A stretch of 64,000 bases of DNA from DASQFI01 sp035633215. GTDB taxonomy: Bacteria > Acidobacteriota > Vicinamibacteria > Vicinamibacterales > SCN-69-37. The notes beneath the pieces were generated by a model. It was not told where the DNA came from, made no database searches, and saw only the letters and a program-made list of their open reading frames with translations. The stretch's first letter is position 1, and each line of letters opens with the position of its first letter. The position numbers and the translations under genes were made by a program. Location of the stretch: assembly GCA_035633215.1 (NCBI GenBank), contig DASQFI010000062.1:186001-250000 (forward strand). The letters are read 5' to 3'. Positions 26,083 to 34,852 of the stretch are shown here, in pieces.

Positions 26083-27486
26083 GTGCACGAACACCAGTTT
26101 CCGCCGGGTGATTTCAGAGCACCGCTTCCGGTCATCGCGCCGGGGCACAGCTTCCGCTCGATCAACGAGAAGCTGACGTCGATCGTTCTGACGAGGAACA
26201 CGCCGCTGGTGTGGTTCATCGTCACCGGCATCGCCTTCACGTTCCTCATGGGCCTCACGGTCGCGATTGCGTACCTGCTGGCCAAGGGCATCGGGATCTG
26301 GGGCAACAACATCCCGGTCGGCTGGGCGTTCGACATCATCAATTTCGTCTGGTGGATCGGGATCGGCCACGCCGGCACGCTGATCTCGGCGATTCTGCTG
26401 CTCTTCAAGCAGGACTGGCGCACGTCGATCAACCGGTTCGCCGAGGCGATGACGCTCTTTGCGGTCGCCTGCGCGGCGCTCTTTCCGCTGATTCACACCG
26501 GCCGTCCGTGGCTCGCGATCTACTGGCTGTTCCCGTATCCGAACGCGATGACGTTGTGGCCGCAGTTCCGGAGCCCGCTCATCTGGGACGTCTTCGCCGT
26601 CACCACCTACGGGACGGTCTCGCTGCTCTTCTGGTCGGTCGGCCTCATTCCCGATATGGCCGCGTTCCGGGATCGCGCGGTGAATCCGAAGCTGAAGAAG
26701 CTCTTCGGGGTGCTGTCGCTCGGCTGGCGCGGATCGGCGCGGCACTGGGCGCGCTACGAGAAGGCGTATCTGCTCCTGGCCGGCCTCTCGACGCCGCTCG
26801 TCCTCTCGGTGCACACGGTCGTGAGCTTCGACTTCGCGGTCTCGGTGCTGCCGGGCTGGCACGCGACGATCTTCCCGCCCTATTTCGTCGCCGGCGCCAT
26901 TTACGCGGGATTCGCGATGGTGCTGACGCTCGCGATTCCGATCCGGGTCATGTTCGGCGTGCAGGACTTCATCACGATGCGGCACATCGAGAACATGGCC
27001 AAGATCACGCTGGTCACGGGCCTCATCGTCACGTACGGGTACATGTCGGAGCTCTTCTTCGGCTGGTACAGCGCGAACGACTACGAGCTCTTCATGCTCA
27101 AGAACCGCACCTGGTTCGGGCCGTACGCGTGGACCTACTGGCTGCTTCTGATCTGCAACTTCCTCGTGCCGCAGATGCTCTGGTCCAAGCGGCTCCGCCG
27201 GAACATCCCGCTCGTCTTCATCGTGTGCATGTTCGTCAACGTCGGCATGTGGCTCGAGCGGTTCGTCATCATCGTGACGAGCTTGCACCGCGACTTCGTG
27301 CCGTCGGCCTGGGAGATGTACTACCCGACGATCTGGGACTTCATGACGCTCTTCGGCACGATCGGACTTTTCACGACGCTGATGTTCGTGTTCGTCCGGC
27401 TCCTGCCGATGATCGCGATCTTTGAAATGTACACGCTGCTGCCGCAGGCGCGCAGCAAACCCGCCGGAGAGGAGGCGACCTCCTGA
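26083..27486 (+). CDS. actC: Alternative complex III subunit C, NrfD/PsrC-like quinol-binding protein
   Basis: A 467-residue integral membrane protein with about ten helices, starting at GTG 26083. The sequence WFIVTGIAFTFLMGLTVAIAY, INFVWWIGIGHAGTLISAILLL and PLVLSVHTVVSFDFAVSVLPGWH is typical of the NrfD/PsrC family subunit that binds and oxidises menaquinol in ACIII. The stop TGA shares its last base with the actD start, indicating coupled translation. Confidence 0.95.
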   Translation: MHEHQFPPGDFRAPLPVIAPGHSFRSINEKLTSIVLTRNTPLVWFIVTGIAFTFLMGLTVAIAYLLAKGIGIWGNNIPVGWAFDIINFVWWIGIGHAGTLISAILLLFKQDWRTSINRFAEAMTLFAVACAALFPLIHTGRPWLAIYWLFPYPNAMTLWPQFRSPLIWDVFAVTTYGTVSLLFWSVGLIPDMAAFRDRAVNPKLKKLFGVLSLGWRGSARHWARYEKAYLLLAGLSTPLVLSVHTVVSFDFAVSVLPGWHATIFPPYFVAGAIYAGFAMVLTLAIPIRVMFGVQDFITMRHIENMAKITLVTGLIVTYGYMSELFFGWYSANDYELFMLKNRTWFGPYAWTYWLLLICNFLVPQMLWSKRLRRNIPLVFIVCMFVNVGMWLERFVIIVTSLHRDFVPSAWEMYYPTIWDFMTLFGTIGLFTTLMFVFVRLLPMIAIFEMYTLLPQARSKPAGEEATS

Positions 27487-28037
27487 TGGCGCACGATCTC
27501 CAGTCGGGCCCGTCGCTCTTCGGCCTGCTGGCCGAGTTCGACACGCCCGGCCAGCTCCTGAAGGCCGCCAACAAGGTCCGCGAAGCAGGCTACACGAAGA
27601 CCGACGCGTACTCGCCGTTTCCGATACACGGCATGCCCGAGGCGCTCGGCATCCGCGAGCGCGCGGTCGCGCCGATCGTGCTCGCCGGCGGACTGACCGG
27701 GCTGATCGTCGGCTACGGCCTCCAGTACTGGACGATGGTCATCGCGTATCCGCTGAACGTCGGCGGCCGTCCGCATCATGCGTGGGTCAACTTCATCCCG
27801 CCGGCGTTCGAGACGACGATTCTCTTTGCCGCGTTCGCGGCCGTGTTCGGGATGCTCGCGCTGAACGGGCTGCCGCAGCCGTACCACCCCGTCTTCGGCG
27901 CGAAGCGCTTCGCGCTGGCGACGTCCGAGAAGTTCTTTCTGGCCATCGAGGCGACGGATCCGATGTTCGACGCGAAGACGACGCGCGACTTCCTGTCGAG
28001 TCTCAGCTCACGAGAGGTGGTGGAGCTTGAGGACTAG
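27486..28037 (+). CDS. actD: Alternative complex III subunit D (DUF3341)
   Basis: A 183-residue protein with a soluble N-terminus (LFGLLAEFDTPGQLLKAANKVREAGYTKTDAYSPFPIHGMPEALG) and two membrane helices (APIVLAGGLTGLIVGYGLQYW and FETTILFAAFAAVFGMLAL), the standard ActD layout. It packs against ActC in ACIII. ATG 27486 overlaps the actC stop. Confidence 0.94.
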   Translation: MAHDLQSGPSLFGLLAEFDTPGQLLKAANKVREAGYTKTDAYSPFPIHGMPEALGIRERAVAPIVLAGGLTGLIVGYGLQYWTMVIAYPLNVGGRPHHAWVNFIPPAFETTILFAAFAAVFGMLALNGLPQPYHPVFGAKRFALATSEKFFLAIEATDPMFDAKTTRDFLSSLSSREVVELED

Positions 28038-28057
28038 CCACGGACGGGCAACCGGCG

Positions 28058-28283
28058 GGAAGGGCAAAGGGCAAAGGGCAAAGGTGCGGACCCCTCTGTC
28101 GCGTGTCATCTTTTTTCCCTTTACGTTTTTGACCCTGCCCTCGGCCCTTCGCATTGGGTCAGGCGCTCCAGAGGGCAAAGGCAAGGTGCTCGATGTGTCG
28201 GCGCGCATCAGGTCACCATTAACGAGGCCCGCCGCGAAGCGGCGCACCAGACCTTTGCCCTTTGCCCTTTGCCTTTTGCCCTT
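28058..28283. repeat. GGCAAAG-word inverted repeat between actD and actE
   Basis: GGGCAAA words at 28060-28083 are mirrored by CCTTTGCCCTTTGCCC-type words at 28253-28283. The centre contains further single-word copies in both orientations. This interrupts an otherwise tightly packed operon and is translated in frame with actE. Confidence 0.85.
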
Positions 28284-28869
28284 CATGCATATCCTGGCGG
28301 CAGGATGCCGCCAGGATATGCATGACGCGCCGCGGTATGACCCGCTCGAGGCCAGCACCGTGTTCCCGAAGGGCAGCTCGGCGCAGCCGCTCGTGCCGGG
28401 AACGGTGGCGCGAGGCCAGCTCGCCGAGGATGAGCTGCTCCACACGGGCCGGGTGATGGGCGCGGTCGCCGACGCGTATCCGTTCCCGATCACGCGCGCG
28501 GATCTCGATCGCGGCGAGCAGCGCTTCAACATCTACTGCGCGCCGTGCCACGGACGCACCGGTGAAGGCAACGGCATGGTCGTGCAGCGCGGGTATCGCC
28601 AGGCGGCGTCGTATCACATCGATCGCCTGCGGCAGGCGCCGGCCGGCTACTTTTTCGAGGTGGTGAGCAACGGGTTCGGCGCGATGCCGGACTACCGCGC
28701 GCAGATTACGGTCGAGGATCGGTGGCGCATCATCGCGCACGTGCGCGTGCTGCAGATGACTCACAACGCCTCGATGAAAGAGCTTTCGCCGGCCGATCTG
28801 GACCGGGTGAAGGCCGGTGCCGCGGGCACGCCGGCCAAGGCGCCGGCCGGCCACGGGGGACAGGACTAA
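28186..28869 (+). CDS. actE: Alternative complex III subunit E, monohaem cytochrome c lipoprotein
   Basis: The mature part is clear: CRQDMHDAPRYDPLEAS, then CAPCHGRTGEGNGMVVQRG with one CxxCH haem site, and a distal Met in the usual GFGAMPDY segment. ActE is the lipid-anchored monohaem cytochrome of ACIII. The start is uncertain. GTG 28186 gives a 40-residue lipoprotein signal with KRR, a hydrophobic core and the lipobox LAAGC, for 227 residues in all. ATG 28285 would leave only six residues before the lipid-modified Cys. The hydrophobic core is encoded by repeat DNA and the lipobox by a perfect palindrome (28284-28324), which suggests that repeats replaced the original signal sequence. Confidence 0.88.
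   Translation: MLDVSARIRSPLTRPAAKRRTRPLPFALCLLPFMHILAAGCRQDMHDAPRYDPLEASTVFPKGSSAQPLVPGTVARGQLAEDELLHTGRVMGAVADAYPFPITRADLDRGEQRFNIYCAPCHGRTGEGNGMVVQRGYRQAASYHIDRLRQAPAGYFFEVVSNGFGAMPDYRAQITVEDRWRIIAHVRVLQMTHNASMKELSPADLDRVKAGAAGTPAKAPAGHGGQD
28284..28324. repeat. Perfect 19-bp palindrome over the actE lipobox
   Basis: Arms 28284-28302 and 28306-28324 are exact reverse complements with a 3-base loop (GGA). The sequence (CATGCATATCCTGGCGGCA in the left arm) encodes residues MHILAAGCRQDMHD of actE, including the lipid-attachment Cys. Confidence 0.95.
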
Positions 28870-28873
28870 GGGC

Positions 28874-30082
28874 ATGCAGATGAACGAAGCGGCCTTGATG
28901 GCCCGTCCGACGGCCGAAATCGGCCGGATGGGCACGCGCGCGATCATCGTCGGCGCGGTCGGCGTGGCGCTTGGCGTGATCGGGTTCCTCACCGACGAGA
29001 GCGCGCGCCACGTGCTCCTGCAGTCCTATCTCATCGCGTACATCTTCTGGCTCGGCATTACGCTCGGGTCGCTCGCCGTCCTGATGATTCAGCACCTGAC
29101 AGGCGGCGCGTGGGGCCTGGTCGCGCGGCGCGTGCTCGAAGCGTCCACGCGGAACCTTCCGCTGATGTTCGTGCTCTTCGTGCCGATCGCCTTCGAGCTG
29201 CCGGCGCTCTATTCCTGGGCGCGGCCGGAGGCGGCAAGCGATCACATCATCCATCGCAAGGCGGCGTACCTGAACAAGGAGTTCTTCTACGCCCGCGCGG
29301 TGTTGTTCTTCGTGGTCTGGGGCGCGCTCGTCTTCTGGCTGAACAAGTGGTCGAAGGAACAGGACCAGCAGCCGGCCGTGCCGCCGGGACCGCTGGATCG
29401 GCGCTTCCGGATGCTCTCGGGCCCGGGCCTGGTGCTCTTCGTGATCACCATCACGTTCATGAGCGTGGACTGGGTCATGTCGCTCGACCCGCACTGGTAC
29501 TCGACCATCTTCGGCATCCTCACGCTCGGCGAGTACGGACTGTCGACGATGGCGTTCACGATCCTGATCCTCTCGCGGCTGGTGCGGTTCAAACCGATGT
29601 CGGAGTTCGCCGTGGCCGATCACTTTCACGACTTGAGCAAGCTGATGTTCGCCTTCGTGCTGCTGTGGGCGTACTTCAGCGTGTCGCAGCTCATCATCGT
29701 GTGGTCGGGCAACCTGCCGGAAGAGATTCCGTTCTACCTGGATCGCTTCCACGGTCCGTGGCGGCCGGTCAGCATCGCCGTGCTGCTCGGGCATTTCGTC
29801 GTCCCGTTCGCGCTGCTCCTGTCCGCGTCGCTCAAGCGGACGCCGAGCCGGGTCGCGGTCGTCGCCTTCTTCATCCTGGTGATGCGCGTCGTCGAGACCG
29901 CGTGGATGATCGGCCCGATGGTCCGGCACGAGGGATCCGGCCTGCACTGGCTCGACTTCGCCCTCGTCCTCGGCATGGGCGGCATCTGGCTGTTCGTCTT
30001 CTTCCGGAATCTGGCCGGCCGCGCGCTCGTTCCCGCGCGCGATCCGTACTTGAAGGACGCATTCGCTCATGGCGGACACTAG
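28874..30082 (+). CDS. actF: Alternative complex III subunit F, NrfD-related membrane protein
   Basis: A 402-residue polytopic membrane protein starting at ATG 28874 (a second ATG at 28880 is possible). Helices include HVLLQSYLIAYIFWLGITLG, PGLVLFVITITFMSVDWVMS and LMFAFVLLWAYFSVSQLII. The MSLDPHWYSTIFG motif is conserved in ActF, which is a shorter relative of ActC in the membrane core of ACIII. The last 14 bases overlap the next gene. Confidence 0.95.
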   Translation: MQMNEAALMARPTAEIGRMGTRAIIVGAVGVALGVIGFLTDESARHVLLQSYLIAYIFWLGITLGSLAVLMIQHLTGGAWGLVARRVLEASTRNLPLMFVLFVPIAFELPALYSWARPEAASDHIIHRKAAYLNKEFFYARAVLFFVVWGALVFWLNKWSKEQDQQPAVPPGPLDRRFRMLSGPGLVLFVITITFMSVDWVMSLDPHWYSTIFGILTLGEYGLSTMAFTILILSRLVRFKPMSEFAVADHFHDLSKLMFAFVLLWAYFSVSQLIIVWSGNLPEEIPFYLDRFHGPWRPVSIAVLLGHFVVPFALLLSASLKRTPSRVAVVAFFILVMRVVETAWMIGPMVRHEGSGLHWLDFALVLGMGGIWLFVFFRNLAGRALVPARDPYLKDAFAHGGH

Positions 30083-30533
30083 TCACGCGCAGGCGCACGC
30101 CCAGACGCCGCCGACCGAAGGCGACGGCGTCAGCTACAGCGGCATCTTCTGGTTCGTGGTGATCCTCACCGGGACGACGCTGGTGTGCCAGTTGCTCATG
30201 TGGGGCATGTTCGTGCTGCTCGACGCCTACCGCCACCCCGCCGGCGACCGCGCCCCGCTCGCCGCGCCGATGATGCATCCGCGCATCGAGGACGGCCGAA
30301 TCGCGTCCGACGGCCAGCTGCCGCAGCCGGCGATGCTCGTCGACGAGCCGACGACGCTCGATGCGTTCCGGAAGCGTGAAGACGAGATCCTGCACGGGTA
30401 CGGCTGGGTCGACGAAGCCGCGGGCACGGCGCGGATTCCGGTCGATCGCGCCAAGGAACTGCTGCTCGAGAAGGGCTTCCCGGTCCGGAGCGCCGCCTCG
30501 TCCGGTGCACCTGCAAGTGAAGGCAAGAAATGA
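30069..30533 (+). CDS. Small one-helix protein of the act-cta operon
   Basis: A 154-residue protein with one membrane helix (GIFWFVVILTGTTLVCQLLMWGMFVLL) and a soluble tail ending in DEILHGYGWVDEAAGTARIPVDRAKELLLEKGFP. That tail motif recurs in proteins encoded beside ACIII and caa3 genes in other bacteria, from memory; a role in assembly or as an accessory subunit is inferred. It overlaps actF by 14 bases and the SCO gene by 4 bases, so it is co-translated with both. Confidence 0.8.
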   Translation: MADTSHAQAHAQTPPTEGDGVSYSGIFWFVVILTGTTLVCQLLMWGMFVLLDAYRHPAGDRAPLAAPMMHPRIEDGRIASDGQLPQPAMLVDEPTTLDAFRKREDEILHGYGWVDEAAGTARIPVDRAKELLLEKGFPVRSAASSGAPASEGKK

Positions 30534-31420
30534 CTGAGTCCTGTTTCCGAAGCGCGTGGCGACACGTCGGGCGGCCTCTCGGCACCGCCCTGTTCGCGCT
30601 GGCGCTTCTCGCGTCGCAGGTTTCGGCGCAGCCGTCGCGCCCCCGATCGGTGCCGCCGCCGGGCAAGGCGGCGAGCGAGCAGATCCCGATCCTCCGCGAG
30701 GTGGGCATCGACCAGAAACTGGGCGCGCAGGTGCCGCTCGATCTGACGTTCGTCGATGTGAACGGCCGCGACGTGAAGCTGGGCGATCTGTTCCGCGCCC
30801 GCCCGGTCATCCTCGCCCTCGTGTATTACGAGTGCCCGATGCTCTGCACGCAGGTGCTGAGCGGCATCGACGGGTCGCTGACCGCCCTCTCCTTCAGCGC
30901 GGGACAGGAGTTCGACATCGTCGTCGTGAGCTTCGATCCGGGCGAGACGCCCGCGCTCGCAGCCGATCGGCGCAAGACCTTCCTGAACCGGTACCGACGC
31001 GCTGGCGCGGAAAACGGCGTGACGTTCCTGACCGGACGGCAGGAGGCGATTTCGCGGCTCGCCGACGCGGTGGGATTCCGGTACGCGTACGACCAGGAGA
31101 TCGATCAGTTCGCGCATCCGGCGGCGATCACGGTGCTCACGGGGGACGGCCGCGTCTCGCGCTACCTCTACGGCATCGAGTTCGCGCCGCGCGACCTGCG
31201 GCTGGGGATCGTCGAAGCATCCGAAGGGCGCATCGGCACCGCCGTGGACGAGATTCTGCTCTTCTGCTACCACTACGACCCGGAGAGCGGCAAATACGGC
31301 ATGGCCATCATGAACTTCATCCGCCTCGGCGGTGTGCTCACCGTCGTCGGCCTTGGAGTGTTCATCCTCGTCTCGCTCCGGCGCGAGCGCCGGGTCGTCG
31401 ACGCGCGAGGCGCCAGATAG
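30530..31420 (+). CDS. SCO1/SenC copper chaperone for CuA assembly
   Basis: A 296-residue thioredoxin-fold protein with a signal peptide, CPMLC (Cys102, Cys106) and His196 (QFAHPA), the three copper ligands of SCO proteins. It also has a C-terminal helix (LGGVLTVVGLGVFILVSL), which would anchor it. SCO proteins deliver copper or reduce the CuA site of subunit II, the gene immediately downstream. ATG 30530 overlaps the preceding stop as ATGA. Confidence 0.94.
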   Translation: MTESCFRSAWRHVGRPLGTALFALALLASQVSAQPSRPRSVPPPGKAASEQIPILREVGIDQKLGAQVPLDLTFVDVNGRDVKLGDLFRARPVILALVYYECPMLCTQVLSGIDGSLTALSFSAGQEFDIVVVSFDPGETPALAADRRKTFLNRYRRAGAENGVTFLTGRQEAISRLADAVGFRYAYDQEIDQFAHPAAITVLTGDGRVSRYLYGIEFAPRDLRLGIVEASEGRIGTAVDEILLFCYHYDPESGKYGMAIMNFIRLGGVLTVVGLGVFILVSLRRERRVVDARGAR

Positions 31421-32371
31421 ATGCCGAGCAGCTTCCCCCTGTTCCCGCCCAACGCCTCGTCGGTCGCGACCGAGATGGACCTGCTCTACCTGTTCATCGT
31501 CGCGGTCTGCGCGTTCTTCACGGTGCTCGTCACCGCGCTCGTGGTCGTCTTCACGATCAAGTACCGCCGGCGCCATCCAGAGGAGGTCGGCCACGACATC
31601 CACGGATCGCTCGCGCTCGAGCTGACCTGGACGATCATCCCGCTCATCCTTTCCATGGTGATGTTCGGCTGGGGCGCGGACCTGTTCTACCGGCTCGCCA
31701 AGCCGCCGCGCGACTCGATGGAGATTTTCGTCGTCGGCAAACAGTGGATGTGGAAAGTGCAGCACCCCGAGGGCGTGCGCGAGATCAACGAACTGCACGT
31801 GCCCATCAACCGCAATGTCCGGCTGACGATGGGCTCCGAGGACGTCCTCCACGATTTCTCGATCCCCGCGTTCCGCGTGAAAATGGACGTCGTCCCCGGC
31901 AAGCTCACGACGATGTGGTTTCGCGCCACGGTGCCGGGCACCTACCACCTGTTCTGCGCCGAGTACTGCGGCACCAAGCACTCCGGCATGATCGGACAGG
32001 TCATCGCGATGACGCCGCAGGACTACGAGGCCTGGCTGGCCGGCGGACGAGGCGTGGGCACGCCCGCGCAGAACGGCGAGCGGCTGTTCACGGAGCACGC
32101 CTGCATCACGTGCCACAAACAGGATTCGACCGGACGCGGTCCGTCGCTCTACGGCCTCTACGGCAGCAAAGTCGCGCTCGCCGACGGGCGCACCGTGATG
32201 GCCGACGAAAACTACCTGCGGGAATCGATCGTGAACTCCCAGGCGAAGGTGGTGCAGGGCTATCAGCCGATCATGCCGGCGTTTCAGGGCATGTTGGGCG
32301 AAGACCAGCTCCTGCAGCTCATTGCGTACGTGAAGACGCTCAAACCAGTGGCGCCGGCGGCGGGGAGATAG
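31421..32371 (+). CDS. ctaC: caa3 oxidase subunit II with fused cytochrome c
   Basis: 316 residues: two helices (DLLYLFIVAVCAFFTVLVTAL and ELTWTIIPLILSMVMFGWGA) and a CuA domain with His144, Cys179, Cys183, His187 and Met190 (CAEYCGTKHSGM). A C-terminal cytochrome c domain has CITCH at 228-232 and a distal Met in QPIMPAF. The fused haem makes this a caa3-type subunit, expected to take electrons directly from ACIII. It starts one base after the SCO stop codon. Confidence 0.96.
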   Translation: MPSSFPLFPPNASSVATEMDLLYLFIVAVCAFFTVLVTALVVVFTIKYRRRHPEEVGHDIHGSLALELTWTIIPLILSMVMFGWGADLFYRLAKPPRDSMEIFVVGKQWMWKVQHPEGVREINELHVPINRNVRLTMGSEDVLHDFSIPAFRVKMDVVPGKLTTMWFRATVPGTYHLFCAEYCGTKHSGMIGQVIAMTPQDYEAWLAGGRGVGTPAQNGERLFTEHACITCHKQDSTGRGPSLYGLYGSKVALADGRTVMADENYLRESIVNSQAKVVQGYQPIMPAFQGMLGEDQLLQLIAYVKTLKPVAPAAGR

Positions 32372-32443
32372 CGCCAGCGCGAGTCTGCGCGCCGGAGCGC
32401 GAGCGAGCGGGGTGGGGCCCCGCGAGCGCGAAGGAAAGAGGAC
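32369..32443. repeat. TAGCGCC...GGGGTGGGGCCCCGCGAG repeat, copy 1
   Basis: It begins in the stop codon of ctaC (TAG, 32369-32371), runs through GCGAGCGAGCGGGGTGGGGC and ends just before the ctaD ATG, leaving GGAAAGAGG as a possible ribosome-binding site. Related sequence occurs at 48574-48657 and 58956-59052. Confidence 0.8.
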
Positions 32444-34069
32444 ATGCACGACACTGCCAAAGATCGCCAGAGCTACCTGGATGCGCCGTACGGCGTCGCG
32501 GCCTGGCTCCTGACGCGCGACCACAAGCGGATCGCGATGCTGTACCTCATCTCGATCACGATCATGTTCGCGCTGGGCGGCTTCTTCGCGACGCTGGTCC
32601 GGGTCGAGCTGCTCACGCCGCGCGGCGACATCCTGACAGCGGACCTCTACAACAAGGCGTTCACGCTCCACGGCGTCATCATGGTTTTTTTCTTCCTGGT
32701 GCCGTCGGTCCCGGCGACGCTCGGGAACTTCCTGATTCCGATCATGTGCGGCACGAAGGACCTCGCCTTCCCGCGCATCAATCTGCTGAGCTGGTATCTG
32801 TACGTCATCGGCGCGCTCATCACGCTCGGCGTCATCGCGAGCGGCGGGCTGGACACGGGCTGGACGTTCTACACCCCCTACAGCACGATCGGCTCGCAGA
32901 CACCCGTGACGGCGGCCGCGCTCGGGGTCTTCGTCGCCGGGTTCTCGTCGATCCTGACGGGCTTCAACTTCATCGTGACCGTGCACCGGATGCGCGCGCC
33001 CGGCCTCACCTGGTTCCGGCTGCCGCTGTTCGTCTGGGCGAACTACGCCACCAGCCTCGTGATGATCCTCGGCACGCCGGTCGTGGCGATCACGGTGCTG
33101 CTGGTGGGATTCGAGCGCACGCTTGGGTTGGGCGTCTTCGATCCGAAGCTCGGCGGCGACCCGGTGCTCTTCCAGCACCTGTTCTGGTTCTACTCGCACC
33201 CGGCGGTCTACATCATGATCCTGCCGGGCATGGGCGTCATCAGCGAGCTCGTCGCCGGCATGGCGCGCAAGCAGATCTTCGGCTACAGCTTCGTGGCGTT
33301 CTCGAGTCTCGCGATCGCCATCCTCGGCTTCCTCGTCTGGGGTCATCACCTGTTCGTGAGCAGCCAGTCGATTTACGCCGGCATGGTGTTCTCCATCATC
33401 AGCATGCTCGTCGCGGTGCCGTCGGCGGTCAAGACGTTCAACTGGACCGTGACGATGTACAAGGGATCGGTGAGCTGGGAATCGCCGACGTATTGGGTCG
33501 TCGGCTTCGTCGGGCTGTTCCTGATCGGGGGACTGACGGGTCTCTTCCTCGCGACGCTCGGCCTCGACGTCCACCTGACCGACACGTACTTCGTCGTCGC
33601 CCACTTTCACTACATCATGGTCGGTGGCGCCATCATGGCGTTCATGGGCGGCCTGCACTTCTGGTGGCCGAAGATGACGGGCCGGCTCTATCCGGACGGC
33701 TGGGGCAAGGCGTCGGCCATCCTCGTCTTCGCGGGGTTCAACCTGACCTTCGGACCGCAGTTCATCCTCGGCTACATGGGCATGCCGCGGCGCTACTACG
33801 CGTATCCCGACGAGTGGCAGGTGCTGAACGTGCTCTCGACGGCCGGCGCGTCCATCCTCGGCGCGGGCTACCTGCTGACGTTCTGCTACCTGACCTGGTC
33901 GCTCTTCAAGGGCGAGCGGGCGTCCGACAATCCGTGGGGCGTGACGGGGCTCGAGTGGCAGACGACGTCGCCGCCGCCGACGTTCAATTTCCATACGGAC
34001 CCGATCGTCACGGAGCCGGCCTATCACTACAAGCAAGTCCCCGAACGGGAGACAACCACCATTGGCTGA
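32444..34069 (+). CDS. ctaD: caa3 oxidase subunit I, A2 type
   Basis: A 541-residue haem-copper oxidase catalytic subunit. Ligands: LHGVIMVFFF (haem a), YSHPAVY at 250-256 (His252, Tyr256), WGHHLF and VAHFHYIMVG. The D-channel Glu of HPEVY is Ala254 here, and Tyr250-Ser251 precede the His, the signature of A2-type oxidases such as the Rhodothermus caa3 enzyme. It is therefore a different subtype from the ctaD at 12237. Reads through to the ctaE start with an 8-base overlap. Confidence 0.96.
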   Translation: MHDTAKDRQSYLDAPYGVAAWLLTRDHKRIAMLYLISITIMFALGGFFATLVRVELLTPRGDILTADLYNKAFTLHGVIMVFFFLVPSVPATLGNFLIPIMCGTKDLAFPRINLLSWYLYVIGALITLGVIASGGLDTGWTFYTPYSTIGSQTPVTAAALGVFVAGFSSILTGFNFIVTVHRMRAPGLTWFRLPLFVWANYATSLVMILGTPVVAITVLLVGFERTLGLGVFDPKLGGDPVLFQHLFWFYSHPAVYIMILPGMGVISELVAGMARKQIFGYSFVAFSSLAIAILGFLVWGHHLFVSSQSIYAGMVFSIISMLVAVPSAVKTFNWTVTMYKGSVSWESPTYWVVGFVGLFLIGGLTGLFLATLGLDVHLTDTYFVVAHFHYIMVGGAIMAFMGGLHFWWPKMTGRLYPDGWGKASAILVFAGFNLTFGPQFILGYMGMPRRYYAYPDEWQVLNVLSTAGASILGAGYLLTFCYLTWSLFKGERASDNPWGVTGLEWQTTSPPPTFNFHTDPIVTEPAYHYKQVPERETTTIG

Positions 34070-34844
34070 CGCCTCGACTCCGCTCGGGAAGGGTTCTGGA
34101 GGATCGCCCGCCGGACCGCTGCCGGCGGCGCCCCACGGCATCGCGGTCGCGGAGCCCACACACGCACATCACCCCAAGCTGCAGCACCACTTCTATTCGA
34201 TGGAGCAGCAGCTCGAGGCGTCGATCCTCGCGATGTGGGTGTTCCTCGTCACCGAGATCATGTTCTTCGGCGGCCTGTTTATGGCGTACATCGTCTACCG
34301 GACGATGTACCCGCAGGCCTGGCTCGACGGCAGCGCCGCGCTCAACGTGCCGCTCGGCGCCGTCAACACCATGGTCCTCATCTGCAGCAGCTTGACCATG
34401 GTGCTGGCCGTGCGGGCGGCGCAGGTCGGATCGCGCCGCGGCCAGGTCGTGAATCTGATCCTCACGATTCTGTTCGGGACGACGTTCCTCGTGGTCAAGT
34501 ACTTCGAGTATTCGAACAAATTCGAGCATCACCTGGTGCCCGGGCCGCACTTCAGCACGCAGTATCTGGTCGAGCACCTCGGCCGCACCGGCGCGGATCC
34601 TTACACCACGCAGCTCTTCTTCTCGCTGTACTTCATCATGACCGGCATCCATGCCGCGCACATGGTCGTCGGCATCGGACTGATGTCCGTCATCCTCTTC
34701 ATGGCGTGGCGGGGCCGGTTCACGCCCGACTACTACGGACCGATCGAGGTCTCGGGCCTGTATTGGCACTTCGTCGACATCGTCTGGATCTTCCTTTTCC
34801 CGCTGCTGTACCTGCTGGGTCTGCACGGCGGGCATGGAGCTTGA
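34062..34844 (+). CDS. ctaE: caa3 oxidase subunit III
   Basis: 260 residues with a hydrophilic His-rich start (PTHAHHPKLQHHF) and about five helices, including ILAMWVFLVTEIMFFGGLFMAY, FLVVKYFEYSNKFEHHLVPG, FIMTGIHAAHMVVGIGLMSVI and GLYWHFVDIVWIFLFPLLYL, the standard subunit III signatures. The start is a TTG at 34062 within the end of ctaD, and the overlap suggests translational coupling. Confidence 0.93.
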   Translation: MADASTPLGKGSGGSPAGPLPAAPHGIAVAEPTHAHHPKLQHHFYSMEQQLEASILAMWVFLVTEIMFFGGLFMAYIVYRTMYPQAWLDGSAALNVPLGAVNTMVLICSSLTMVLAVRAAQVGSRRGQVVNLILTILFGTTFLVVKYFEYSNKFEHHLVPGPHFSTQYLVEHLGRTGADPYTTQLFFSLYFIMTGIHAAHMVVGIGLMSVILFMAWRGRFTPDYYGPIEVSGLYWHFVDIVWIFLFPLLYLLGLHGGHGA

Positions 34845-34852
34845 GCACGCGC

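Noticed and set aside
30227..34395. Two frames of about 1300 residues (minus 30227-34159 and plus 30556-34395)
   Set aside because: Both are shadows of the SCO and cta genes, whose ligand motifs are intact in the chosen frames. Long stop-free shadows are expected at this base composition.
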